Shown here in pieces: positions 8,231 through 15,836 of a stretch of DNA of 35,768 bases; position 1 is the stretch's first letter, and every line of letters begins with the position of its first letter. The stretch spans positions 1 to 35,768 of the forward strand of contig CALIXC010000314.1 in assembly GCA_938046755.1 (NCBI GenBank), given 5' to 3'. Below the pieces are notes generated by a model. The model was not told where the DNA came from. It worked only from the letters and a program-made list of their open reading frames with translations, and made no database searches. The position numbers and the translations under genes are program-made. The DNA comes from an uncultured Lautropia sp. (GTDB lineage: Bacteria > Pseudomonadota > Gammaproteobacteria > Burkholderiales > Burkholderiaceae_E).

Positions 8231-10867
8231 TCAGAGCACCAGCGCACCGGAGCGGGTCAGCAACCAGAACAGTGCCGCGCCGATCAGCAGGTTCTTGAAT
8301 GATACATAGCTGATCATGTCCATGACGTTGGCATGGCGGTAGGTCTTGCGCCACCATGGGCCATCCTTCACGTAGCGCTTGCCCTGCAGGCGCACTAGCA
8401 CCTCGAACACGCTCCAGCCGAACCAGGCACCGATCACGCCCAGTGGCGAGGCGCTGCCACTGGCGGCCAGGACCCACACCAGGGTGGCGGCCAGGGCCAG
8501 AGCGACACCCACGGCCACGACCAGGTGGTTGGCCTGCCAGCCTTCGTGGCTGAAGGGCCACAGGTGGTCGACGATCTCGCCCAGCCAGCGGCGGCGGCCC
8601 ACGAGATTTTCCACCCGGGGGTGAACCCGCTCGGACGGCCAGCGCGGATCGACGCCCTTGATGGGAAGCTGCGCCGGCGTGGGCGTTTCGGGAATGATCG
8701 GGATGTAGTAGCCATCCTTGCCGATCGGGGTCAGCGGCTGTCCATTGCGCTCACGCACCTTGCGTTCCTTGGCCAGCGGCGGGCAGGCATTGGCGTCGGT
8801 ATACAGGATCAGGCAGTCCAGACAGTGCAGACACTCGCGGTGGTCGATCTGGCCGTCGGCGTTGATGGCCAGCGAACCGCAGTCCTTGGCGCAGGCCTTG
8901 CACTTGTTGCAGTCGGGCTTGCGCTTGAGGCCGAACCAGCGGAACGTGCTGGGCATGGCCAGCGAGGCGCCCAGCGGGCAGATGTACTTGCAGTACGGCC
9001 GCTCAGTGAAGATGGCCAGCCCCAGGATGGTCAGCACGAACAGCCCATAGGGCCAGCTGCGGTTGGTGATGCCCACCAGGAAGGTGGTCTTGAAGGGCTC
9101 CACCTCGGCCAGCTTCTCGGCCTCGACCATCGAGAACAGCGACACCGCCAGCAGCACGAAGAACACGCCGTACTTCACCCACTTCAGCCGGTTGTGCCAT
9201 TTCATGGGCAGCAGGAACTGGAAGCGCTTGAGACCGATCTTCTCGCCAATGACGTGCAGGCCTTCCTGCAGCGAGCCGAACGGGCAGGCCCAGCCACAGA
9301 ACAGGCCCCGTCCGAAGACGAAGACGGTGATGAAGATGAAGATCCAGAACAGGAACAGGAACGGGTCGCTCAGGAACAGCGTCCATTCCCACTTGAAGAG
9401 AATGGAATGGAACCAGGTGAGCACCTGCGTGACCGACGGCTGCGCCAGCAGTCCGAAGCCCACCCAGAAGATGCTGAGGATCCAGAACGGATACTTAAAG
9501 CCGTTGACCGGCCACTTGTTCTTGTGCGTGGAAAGCCGCGTGAGCCGCTCGCGGAAGGCATAGACCACGGCTATGGCCGTCAGCATGATGCCGAAGAGCA
9601 CCAGCTGTACCCACTTGGCCTTCCATTGCTTCAGCCAGGCCGGATCGGGGCGAACCACCTTCGGATGCCCGCCCACCAGATACTGGGCCGGCAGCCAGTA
9701 TTCGCTCTCGAAGGCCGTGAAGGTCTTGGTACCGGTGCTGCGGTCGAGCTTGTTGCCCAGGAAACTCAGTTTCCACGGGTAGGCGGCCGAGAAGCCCTTG
9801 GAGCGGATGATGAAGATGCCGGATTCGGAATACGACGGTGCGCCCTTGGCCTTGATGCTGTACAGGTTCTGCGCGTCGGTGTCGCGGAAGGTGAACGAAT
9901 CGTTCCCCTGGTGGACCTGGATGCGGTCGTAGATGCCGCCCCGCACGAAGCCCGAGCCCTTGAAGGACTCCTTGCCGTCGGTGCGGATGATGAAGATGGC
10001 GTTCTCGCCTTCCTTCAGGTTCTCGCGCAGGTTCTGCCAGGTGCTTTCACCCAGGATGGCCGGACCCACGACGGGGGAGTTGAGCGAGCCGTACCACAGC
10101 TCGATGAAGGGCGAGCCGGTGGCATCCAGCCCCACCTGCTGGGGCTGCACCACGAGCTTGCCGATGGCGCCCTGCTTGACCAGCGTGTCCCAGTCGGGCA
10201 GCGGCTGACCTGCCTTGGGCTGCACATACTGCACCGGCTTGCGCTCGATGGGCTTGAGGATGCCGACCTGGCGCGCCACGGCGGCACCCGAAGTCATGAT
10301 GACCTGGTTCTGGGCCACCACGGTGACGGTGGCGCCCGAGATGGCGTCCACGCCGATCACGTTGTCCTCGGGGCGGGACTGACCCACCTCGATGTTGTCC
10401 TTGACCGAACGACCCAGGTACTGGTTGTTGAACTTCAGCAGCGCCGATTCAGGAATGCCCAGCAAGAGGATCGGCTCGGAGTGCTTGAGCACCTTCACGC
10501 CGACATACTTGCCGTTCTTGTCCATCCCGATCAGCGTGACGACAGGCTTGCCGGAATAGGCGGGCGTATCGGTGATGTCGGTCGACAGCATCACATAACC
10601 CAGCACCTGCTTGCCATCGGGGCCACCCAGCGCCTCCACGTAGGGCGGCTGGCCCTTGCGCTGCGAGAATGACGTGGCGCCCGGGAAGACATCCTTGCAG
10701 GGCACCAGCGCACACATGTCCGGCGCCGTGGCCAGCTCGGCTGGCAACTTGGCTTCGTACGCCTGGGAACCGCCGGCCCCTGCAGCGGGCCGGGCCAACG
10801 CATTCAGGGACAGCAGGCCGAAGGCGGCAGCCGCCAACAACCCCCTCCCAAGAGAGGTCCATTTCAT
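8231..10867 (-). CDS. nosR: NosR, FMN- and iron-sulfur-containing membrane electron donor/regulator for nitrous oxide reduction
   Basis: NosR is a polytopic membrane flavoprotein that keeps NosZ active in vivo and is needed for nos expression in some species. The 878-residue sequence begins with a signal peptide (LAAAAFGLLSLNALA) and a periplasmic FMN-binding domain. The flavinylation motif is DAISGAT (174-180), with Thr180 as the expected covalent FMN site. Membrane helices follow, including WVQLVLFGIMLTAIAVVYAF. Then come CGWACPFGSLQE, YCKYICPLGASLA and two 4Fe-4S ferredoxin motifs, CNKCKACAKDCGSL and CLHCLDCLI. The C terminus has further membrane segments. Length and motifs are normal for the family. 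The gene lies 121 bp downstream of nosZ, after a strong hairpin, rather than upstream of nosZ as in the classical order. No nosX/apbE flavin transferase gene is in the window. Confidence 0.95.
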   Translation of the reverse strand: MKWTSLGRGLLAAAAFGLLSLNALARPAAGAGGSQAYEAKLPAELATAPDMCALVPCKDVFPGATSFSQRKGQPPYVEALGGPDGKQVLGYVMLSTDITDTPAYSGKPVVTLIGMDKNGKYVGVKVLKHSEPILLLGIPESALLKFNNQYLGRSVKDNIEVGQSRPEDNVIGVDAISGATVTVVAQNQVIMTSGAAVARQVGILKPIERKPVQYVQPKAGQPLPDWDTLVKQGAIGKLVVQPQQVGLDATGSPFIELWYGSLNSPVVGPAILGESTWQNLRENLKEGENAIFIIRTDGKESFKGSGFVRGGIYDRIQVHQGNDSFTFRDTDAQNLYSIKAKGAPSYSESGIFIIRSKGFSAAYPWKLSFLGNKLDRSTGTKTFTAFESEYWLPAQYLVGGHPKVVRPDPAWLKQWKAKWVQLVLFGIMLTAIAVVYAFRERLTRLSTHKNKWPVNGFKYPFWILSIFWVGFGLLAQPSVTQVLTWFHSILFKWEWTLFLSDPFLFLFWIFIFITVFVFGRGLFCGWACPFGSLQEGLHVIGEKIGLKRFQFLLPMKWHNRLKWVKYGVFFVLLAVSLFSMVEAEKLAEVEPFKTTFLVGITNRSWPYGLFVLTILGLAIFTERPYCKYICPLGASLAMPSTFRWFGLKRKPDCNKCKACAKDCGSLAINADGQIDHRECLHCLDCLILYTDANACPPLAKERKVRERNGQPLTPIGKDGYYIPIIPETPTPAQLPIKGVDPRWPSERVHPRVENLVGRRRWLGEIVDHLWPFSHEGWQANHLVVAVGVALALAATLVWVLAASGSASPLGVIGAWFGWSVFEVLVRLQGKRYVKDGPWWRKTYRHANVMDMISYVSFKNLLIGAALFWLLTRSGALVL

Positions 10868-10905
10868 GTCTAGCTGAGATCCGGAAAGAATTCATCATCC
10901 TATCG

Positions 10906-10954
10906 AAAATGGCCGGGAACCGGGCTGTTCATCACAGCCCGGCTGCCGGCCATT
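10906..10954 (-). terminator. strong hairpin with short U-tract between nosZ and nosR (attenuator or 3' stabiliser)
   Basis: Read on the minus strand, 10954-10934 pairs with 10928-10908 over 21 positions, with one mismatch and one G-U pair, around a 5-nt loop. Four T's (10909-10906) follow on the same strand. This looks like a Rho-independent terminator inside the nos operon. It could give partial termination after nosZ or protect the nosZ message from 3' decay, making NosZ more abundant than NosR-DFYL. Confidence 0.75.
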
Positions 10955-10988
10955 CGCCTTTGTCTCCAATCAGATCAGGAAGGATCGA

Positions 10989-12956
10989 TCAGGGTTCGAC
11001 CATCATGCGGCCGCGCATTTCGAGGTGAAGCGCATGACAGAAGTTGGTGCAGTAGAACCAGAACAGCCCCGGCTTGTCGACCTTGAAGGTCACCGACCGG
11101 GTTTCCTGCGGGTTCACGATGAACTGGATGTTGTACTCAGGAATCGCAAACCCGTGGGTCAGGTCTTCCACCTTGTCGATGTTGGTCAGGTACCAGGTGA
11201 CCTCATCGCCCACCTTCAGCTTCACATCCGAAGGCTCGTAGGACGGTGCGAACGACACCATCTTCACCGTGACCTTGTTGCCATTGCGCGTGACACCGGC
11301 TTCCGATGCGTCCTTGGTGGCCATCGGGAAGTCGTCCATATTGTAGACCTGCTTCGGATGCAGCCAGTCACGCGGGAAGATCACGAAGTCGTGTGGTTCC
11401 GGACGGACAGCGTTGTCGTGTGCCAGAACCATCTGCTCGCCCGTAATGTCCAGCAGCTGGTCGTTTTCCGGGTGCAGCGGGCCCACCGGCAGGAAGCGGT
11501 CTTTCGAGAACTTGTTGCCCACTGCCATCCAGATGCCGTCGGCGGCGCGCGTCTCGGCGCAGGTGGCGTTGATATGACCCGGCTGGTACATCACGTCGAT
11601 CTTGTGCACGACCGGGTTGACCGTCTTGTCGCCGGCATACTTCTTGATGGCCTTCTCGATGTTCCACTTGCACACCTGGCTGTCCAGGAACAGCGTGGTG
11701 TAGGCGTTGCCACGGCCGTCGAAGGTCGTGTGCAGCGGCCCCAGGCCCACTTCGGGCTCGGCCACAATGGCCTTGTCCGGGTCGTCCAGCTTGCCGTCGA
11801 ACCAGTCCAGCACTTTCTGCAGCTCAATAACGGTGCAGGTGGGCGAGAGCTTGCCCGAGCACACGAAGTACTTGCCGTCGGGCGAGGCATTCACGCCGTG
11901 CGGGTTTTTCGGCACCGACACGCGGCACACCAGCGCCGTTTTCGGATCCTTGTTGGATTCGATGCGGCCATCGACCACGGGCACCTTAGAGTCGCCAATG
12001 GTGGTGAACTTGCCCTCCTTCACGGCCTGCTCGATGCGGGCTACGTTGAAGAAGAGACACGCATCCCGCTCGTTCGACATCATGTCGGTGTAGTACTCAC
12101 CTTCTTCCAGGTTGTACTGGTTGGTGGCGGCCAGCTTGCCGTCGAACGAGGTGGCGACGAGGTCGCAGTTGCCGTTGATGCGCGCCTGCCATTTCACTTC
12201 CATCGTTAGCGCGTTCACGCAGGTGAAGATCGCGCCGTACTTGGTGGCATCCTCGATGTCCTTGCCCGTGTTGGGCAGGGGCACGCGGAATTCCTGGCCG
12301 CAGAACACGCGCGTGGTGTAGTTGATGGCCGGGTCGACCGGGTCGCGCTTATCCGGGAAGATGCCGTGGAAGCCCTGGACGTTCGGCAGCTTGGTGATCT
12401 TGTCGCACACCATGTAGTCCAGGCGGAAGCGGGCCAGACGGGCGTTGATCTTGTCGTTGATCCAGCAGTACTTGCCGTCGTAGATGCCGTCCTTGTAGGA
12501 GGCCTGCATGTGGTGGGTGTCGCCCACGGTGTATTGCAGTGAGCCATCGGGGTTGGTGCCCATGATGGCCTTGGATTCGTTGGTGATGCCCCAGCCGGTC
12601 AGCGGATCGGGCACGAAGCAGGGCATGCGCAGCAGCTCGCGCCCCGACGGGATGCCCAGAATGCGCGCATCACCCGTGTGGCCGCTGCTCCACAGGCCGT
12701 AGTGGGTGTCCAGCTGGCCCGGTTTGACTTCAGTGGTACCGGCGCCGCCTACATGAGCGTCACGCTCGGGCGCTGCGCCGGCGGGTGCGGCGGGTGCGCC
12801 AGCTGCGTCGGCCGGCGCATTCTTGGGACTGTCTTCCTTGCATCCGGCCAGCGCCACGCTGCCGATGCCCAAGGCCGCTGCGGCGTTCAGGAAGCGCCGT
12901 CTGCCGATGCCTGCGGGTTCTTTTTCCCCATGGGGATCCTGGGCTTTGAGACTCAT
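10989..12956 (-). CDS. nosZ: NosZ, nitrous oxide reductase (clade I, Tat-exported)
   Basis: NosZ reduces N2O to N2 in the periplasm, the last step of denitrification. The 655-residue product has a Tat signal (IGRRRFLNAAAALG, Arg-Arg at 19-20), the type found in clade I enzymes. The beta-propeller carries the CuZ ligand stretches DTHHM (His148-149), GHINATC and HDNAVRPEPHDF. The C-terminal cupredoxin domain has the CuA set: LTHGFAIP and CTNFCHALHLEM, with Cys636, Cys640, His644 and Met647. The signal ends in SVALAGC (Cys39), a lipobox-like sequence, followed by an Ala/Pro/Gly-rich linker of about 40 residues. AAGGAG at 12965-12970 (complement) supports the start. It is the first gene of the cluster, behind tandem FNR-type boxes. 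Confidence 0.97.
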   Translation of the reverse strand: MSLKAQDPHGEKEPAGIGRRRFLNAAAALGIGSVALAGCKEDSPKNAPADAAGAPAAPAGAAPERDAHVGGAGTTEVKPGQLDTHYGLWSSGHTGDARILGIPSGRELLRMPCFVPDPLTGWGITNESKAIMGTNPDGSLQYTVGDTHHMQASYKDGIYDGKYCWINDKINARLARFRLDYMVCDKITKLPNVQGFHGIFPDKRDPVDPAINYTTRVFCGQEFRVPLPNTGKDIEDATKYGAIFTCVNALTMEVKWQARINGNCDLVATSFDGKLAATNQYNLEEGEYYTDMMSNERDACLFFNVARIEQAVKEGKFTTIGDSKVPVVDGRIESNKDPKTALVCRVSVPKNPHGVNASPDGKYFVCSGKLSPTCTVIELQKVLDWFDGKLDDPDKAIVAEPEVGLGPLHTTFDGRGNAYTTLFLDSQVCKWNIEKAIKKYAGDKTVNPVVHKIDVMYQPGHINATCAETRAADGIWMAVGNKFSKDRFLPVGPLHPENDQLLDITGEQMVLAHDNAVRPEPHDFVIFPRDWLHPKQVYNMDDFPMATKDASEAGVTRNGNKVTVKMVSFAPSYEPSDVKLKVGDEVTWYLTNIDKVEDLTHGFAIPEYNIQFIVNPQETRSVTFKVDKPGLFWFYCTNFCHALHLEMRGRMMVEP

Positions 12957-13006
12957 GCTGTTCTCTCCTTGCGTCAGACCGTTTTGTTGACCGACTTGTT
13001 TACTGA

Positions 13007-13075
13007 CATTTCAAGGATAGAGCAGGGGGCATGGTCATAGATTGATGAGAGTCAATTGTGCTTGATTTTCATCAA
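13007..13075 (-). promoter_or_regulatory. nosZ promoter with two FNR/DNR-type boxes and a -10 hexamer
   Basis: A perfect box TTGATTTTCATCAA lies at 13062-13075 and a one-mismatch box at 13042-13055 (minus strand TTGACTCTCATCAA); the consensus is TTGAT-N4-ATCAA. Their centres are exactly 20 bp apart. On the minus strand TATCCT at 13019-13014 sits where a -10 should be if the nearer box is centred at -41.5. This predicts a transcript start near 13007, a farther box at -61.5 and a ~50-nt leader. This is class II activator geometry for FNR, DNR or NNR, so induction by low oxygen or nitric oxide is inferred. Confidence 0.85.
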
Positions 13076-13119
13076 TTCCGAGTATCTCCCGTACCCGTGT
13101 CCGGCATGGCGTCTTTCGT

Positions 13120-13148
13120 GCATGAATGAATGCGCCCAGCATTCATGC
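13120..13148. repeat. 9-bp inverted repeat upstream of the nos promoter
   Basis: GCATGAATG at 13120-13128 is matched by CATTCATGC at 13140-13148. A nested alternative pairs GAATGC (13128-13133) with GCATTC (13139-13144). It lies between the nos promoter and the tRNA-Phe terminator. It could be an operator for another regulator or a structural remnant; no T-run follows. Confidence 0.35.
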
Positions 13149-13261
13149 TTCAGGAAAAATGTATGTCGTAACGATGAGGGGCCGCCATGAAGGGGGTCTC
13201 CAATGGAGAGGGGGCTTTTACAGCTTCCCAAGGCCAAGGCGTTTACCTGGGTGCCCAAACG

Positions 13262-13293
13262 AAAAATGCCCGGCCATGTTGCCATGACCGGGC
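13262..13293 (-). terminator. Rho-independent terminator of tRNA-Phe
   Basis: On the minus strand an 11-bp stem (13293-13283 with 13278-13268, one G-U pair) closes a GCAA tetraloop and runs straight into ATTTTTC. It lies 8 nt downstream of the tRNA 3' end and is a textbook intrinsic terminator. Confidence 0.9.
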
Positions 13294-13301
13294 GTGGAAT
13301 C

Positions 13302-13377
<76 letters not shown>

Positions 13378-13429
13378 TTCATCAGGCAGCTGTCCAACAA
13401 CTGAATAACCGCTGCTGTCTGAGAACGCG

Positions 13430-13458
13430 ATTCTATTCCAGGTATTTTGAAAACACAA
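13430..13458 (-). promoter_or_regulatory. sigma-70-type promoter of tRNA-Phe
   Basis: On the minus strand TTGTGT (13458-13453) and TAGAAT (13435-13430) are separated by exactly 17 bp. The -10 matches 5 of 6 consensus positions, the -35 only 3 of 6. The predicted start would give a ~50-nt 5' leader ahead of the tRNA. Confidence 0.5.
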
Positions 13459-13579
13459 ATCTGCCGTGAGCGACCCCCGATCAAGCTCAGGGTGAGCCAG
13501 ATTCGGGGCTGTCGTGGTGCGTGCTACAGCTTCGGGGCAAGGACACGGTTTCGTGACACGTTCCGCTGCCGCGCGCCGA

Positions 13580-13585
13580 TATACT
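13580..13585 (+). promoter_or_regulatory. candidate -10 hexamer directly before the ubiH-like gene
   Basis: TATACT ends 6 bp before the ATG at 13592, so transcription would begin at or next to the start codon. No convincing -35 at 17 bp and no Shine-Dalgarno sequence are visible. If real, the message would be leaderless or nearly so. Confidence 0.3.
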
Positions 13586-13591
13586 GGCGAA

Positions 13592-14839
13592 ATGAATACC
13601 TGTGAAGTGGCCATTGTAGGGGCGGGCAGCGTCGGCGCAGCGGCCGCGCTGGCCTTCGCGCGCGCCGGCCGGCGTGTGGCGCTGATCGATCCTCGTCCTG
13701 CGGCAGAACCGGGGGGCGGAAAACCTCTCGCGCCGGACGACTGGGACGCGCGGGTGTTCGCGCTGTCGCCCGCCAGCATGCAGCTCCTGCAATCGCTGGG
13801 CGTTTGGGAACGGCTGGATGCCCAGCGTCTCGCCCCGGTGCATGACATGCGACTCTTTCATGACCAGGATGGTGGCGATGCGCAGGAAAGCCTGCGGCTT
13901 GAGGCCTTCCAGGGCAACATCGAGACGCTGGCCACCATCGTCGAGGGACGCAATCTTCAGCAGGCGCTGGATGCCGCCGTGGCCGAGGTCGCGCGTTCCT
14001 TGCCGCTGCAATGGGTGCAGGGCAGCGTGTCGTCGCTGGTGCTGCCGGCCCAGGCCGACGGGCGCACGCCGGCGCGACTGACACTGGCCGATGGCCAGGG
14101 CTGGGAGGCGGGACTGGTGGTGGCGGCTGATGGTGCCCGTTCGGTGCTGCGTGAGCTGGCTGGCCTGTCCGTCACGGTGCGTGACTATGGTCAGACGGCG
14201 GTCGTGGCCAATTTCGACAGTTCTCTTCCTACGCGGGATGCTGCCTGGCAATGGTTCGATGGCGATCTGGGGGTGATGGCGCTGCTGCCGCTCACGGCCA
14301 TCGGCCGGCCGGCGGGGCAGGGGAGGGTCAGCCTGGTATGGTCGGCGCCCACCGACTGGGCGCAGGCGCTTCTGGAGATGCCGGCCGATGAGCTGGCGCG
14401 CCAGGTGGCGGCGCAGGCGCGCGGTGCGTTGGGAAATCTGCGATGCATCACGCCGGCTGCCAGTTTCCCGCTGCGTTCCGTCAGCTGCGCGCGTGTCATC
14501 GCTCCAGCCTTTGCCATGATCGGGGATGCGGCGCACGTCGTGCATCCCATGGCCGGGCAGGGCATGAACCTGGGCTTCGGTGATGTGCAGGCGCTGGCCG
14601 AGGCGTTGCTGGGGGGCGATCGTTGGTCGCACGGCTATCCTTCCTGGCTGGCACTGCGTCGCTATGAAAGGGCGCGTCGCGAGCCGGTGGCAACCATGCA
14701 GACGCTGATGACGGGGCTGCACCAGGTCTTCGGCCCGGCGCTGCCCCCGCCGCTGGCCATGGTGCGCAATCTGGGCTGGAAGGCGGTGGCCACATCCGGC
14801 TGGGCCAGGCGTCAACTGATCGCCCACGCGATTCGTTGA
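13592..14839 (+). CDS. ubiH: FAD-dependent aromatic hydroxylase of the UbiH/COQ6 family
   Basis: This 415-residue flavoprotein monooxygenase probably hydroxylates an aromatic ring intermediate in ubiquinone synthesis. The N-terminal Rossmann motif VAIVGAGSVGAAAALAFARA (GxGxxG at 10-15) ends in the FAD-ribose acid at LIDP. The second motif is VVAADGARSVLRE. The third, MIGDAAHVVHPMAGQGMNLG, is the UbiH/COQ6 signature for FAD and substrate. Length fits the family. It could equally be UbiI- or UbiF-like; these paralogues are hard to separate by eye. The start at 13592 is chosen because the Rossmann strand begins at once, while the upstream frame is poorly coding. dsbC follows after 105 bp on the same strand. 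Confidence 0.85.
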   Translation: MNTCEVAIVGAGSVGAAAALAFARAGRRVALIDPRPAAEPGGGKPLAPDDWDARVFALSPASMQLLQSLGVWERLDAQRLAPVHDMRLFHDQDGGDAQESLRLEAFQGNIETLATIVEGRNLQQALDAAVAEVARSLPLQWVQGSVSSLVLPAQADGRTPARLTLADGQGWEAGLVVAADGARSVLRELAGLSVTVRDYGQTAVVANFDSSLPTRDAAWQWFDGDLGVMALLPLTAIGRPAGQGRVSLVWSAPTDWAQALLEMPADELARQVAAQARGALGNLRCITPAASFPLRSVSCARVIAPAFAMIGDAAHVVHPMAGQGMNLGFGDVQALAEALLGGDRWSHGYPSWLALRRYERARREPVATMQTLMTGLHQVFGPALPPPLAMVRNLGWKAVATSGWARRQLIAHAIR

Positions 14840-14944
14840 GCCGGGAGCCTGTGTCTATATAGGGGCCAGGGCTGCCACCGACCCGCCCGGGAAGGGGCAT
14901 CGGCAGCGTCCGGCCCGTTGTTACCACTCAAAGCGAGATATTCC

Positions 14945-15829
14945 ATGATCGAAAAGATGCGCTCGACGCATGGCCACGGCCGTGCCCTGCGCCGTACCGT
15001 TGGCCAGATGCTGGCCGCGGGCATGATGGCAACCTGGCTGGCGGCCCCGCTGTCGGCGGCCGAGACCAAGGCCGACAGCGGACAGGCCCCGGCGGAGTCT
15101 GTGGCGGTTACGACGGCTGCTCAGGCCGCATCGGGCAAGGTTGATGAAGGTACCCAGACCGCTATCCGCAATGGTCTGCAGCGCCTGATGGCGGGCAACC
15201 CCGGCATGAAGATCGAGGAGATCCGCCCCACGCCGATCCCAGGCCTCTACGAGGTGCAGGTCGGGCAGATACTGGTCTATGCCGATGGCGCCGGCAAGTA
15301 CGTGCTGGCCGAGGGCGAGCTGATCGACATCGAGAATCAGCGAAACCTCACGCGCGAGCGTGCCACCGAGCTGTCGCGCATCGACTTCAAGCGTGATCTT
15401 CCGCTGGACAAGGCCATCAAGCAGGTCCATGGCAACGGCAAGCGCGTGCTGGCCATCTTCGAGGATCCGAACTGCTCGTACTGCCGCCGGATGCGCAGCG
15501 TGCTGGCCGGCATCGACGACCTGACCATCTATACCTTCACCTATCCGATCCTGGCGCCGTCGTCGCTGACCAAGTCGCAGAAGGCCTGGTGCGCGAAGGA
15601 TCCGTCCGCAGCCTGGACCGACCTGATGAGTAATGGCAAGGAGCCCGACAACGCGGGCGACTGCAAGACGCCGGTGCAGGAGGTGCTGGCCTTGGGCCGC
15701 AAGCTCAACGTCACCGGCACGCCCACGCTGTTCTTTCCGGACGGCAACCGCGTGCCGGGTGCCATCTCGCCGGAGCAGCTGGAGCAGCTGCTCGACGCTC
15801 AGGGCAAGGCAACTGCCAAGAAGGGCTGA
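14945..15829 (+). CDS. dsbC: DsbC-type periplasmic thiol:disulfide interchange protein
   Basis: DsbC shuffles wrongly formed disulfides in periplasmic proteins and is kept reduced by DsbD. The 294-residue product has a basic N terminus and a hydrophobic stretch ending at about LSA (residue 38). A long Ala-rich linker precedes the dimerisation domain (PIPGLYEVQVGQILVYADGA). The thioredoxin-fold domain carries ILAIFEDP-like context and the active site CSYC (Cys177, Cys180), where E. coli has CGYC. The cis-Pro loop is VTGTPTLFF. A second Cys pair, in KAWCAKD and AGDCKTP, matches the structural disulfide of DsbC. ATG 14945 is taken; ATG 14957 is an alternative with a shorter n-region. It converges on mltA with a 7-bp gap. 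Confidence 0.92.
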   Translation: MIEKMRSTHGHGRALRRTVGQMLAAGMMATWLAAPLSAAETKADSGQAPAESVAVTTAAQAASGKVDEGTQTAIRNGLQRLMAGNPGMKIEEIRPTPIPGLYEVQVGQILVYADGAGKYVLAEGELIDIENQRNLTRERATELSRIDFKRDLPLDKAIKQVHGNGKRVLAIFEDPNCSYCRRMRSVLAGIDDLTIYTFTYPILAPSSLTKSQKAWCAKDPSAAWTDLMSNGKEPDNAGDCKTPVQEVLALGRKLNVTGTPTLFFPDGNRVPGAISPEQLEQLLDAQGKATAKKG

Positions 15830-15836
15830 GTCCCTC

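Noticed and set aside
8525..10672. 715-codon open frame on the plus strand opposite nosR
   Set aside because: It is antisense to a gene with full motif support. Its His/Gln/Val/Gly-rich composition is typical of the antisense frame of a high-GC gene.
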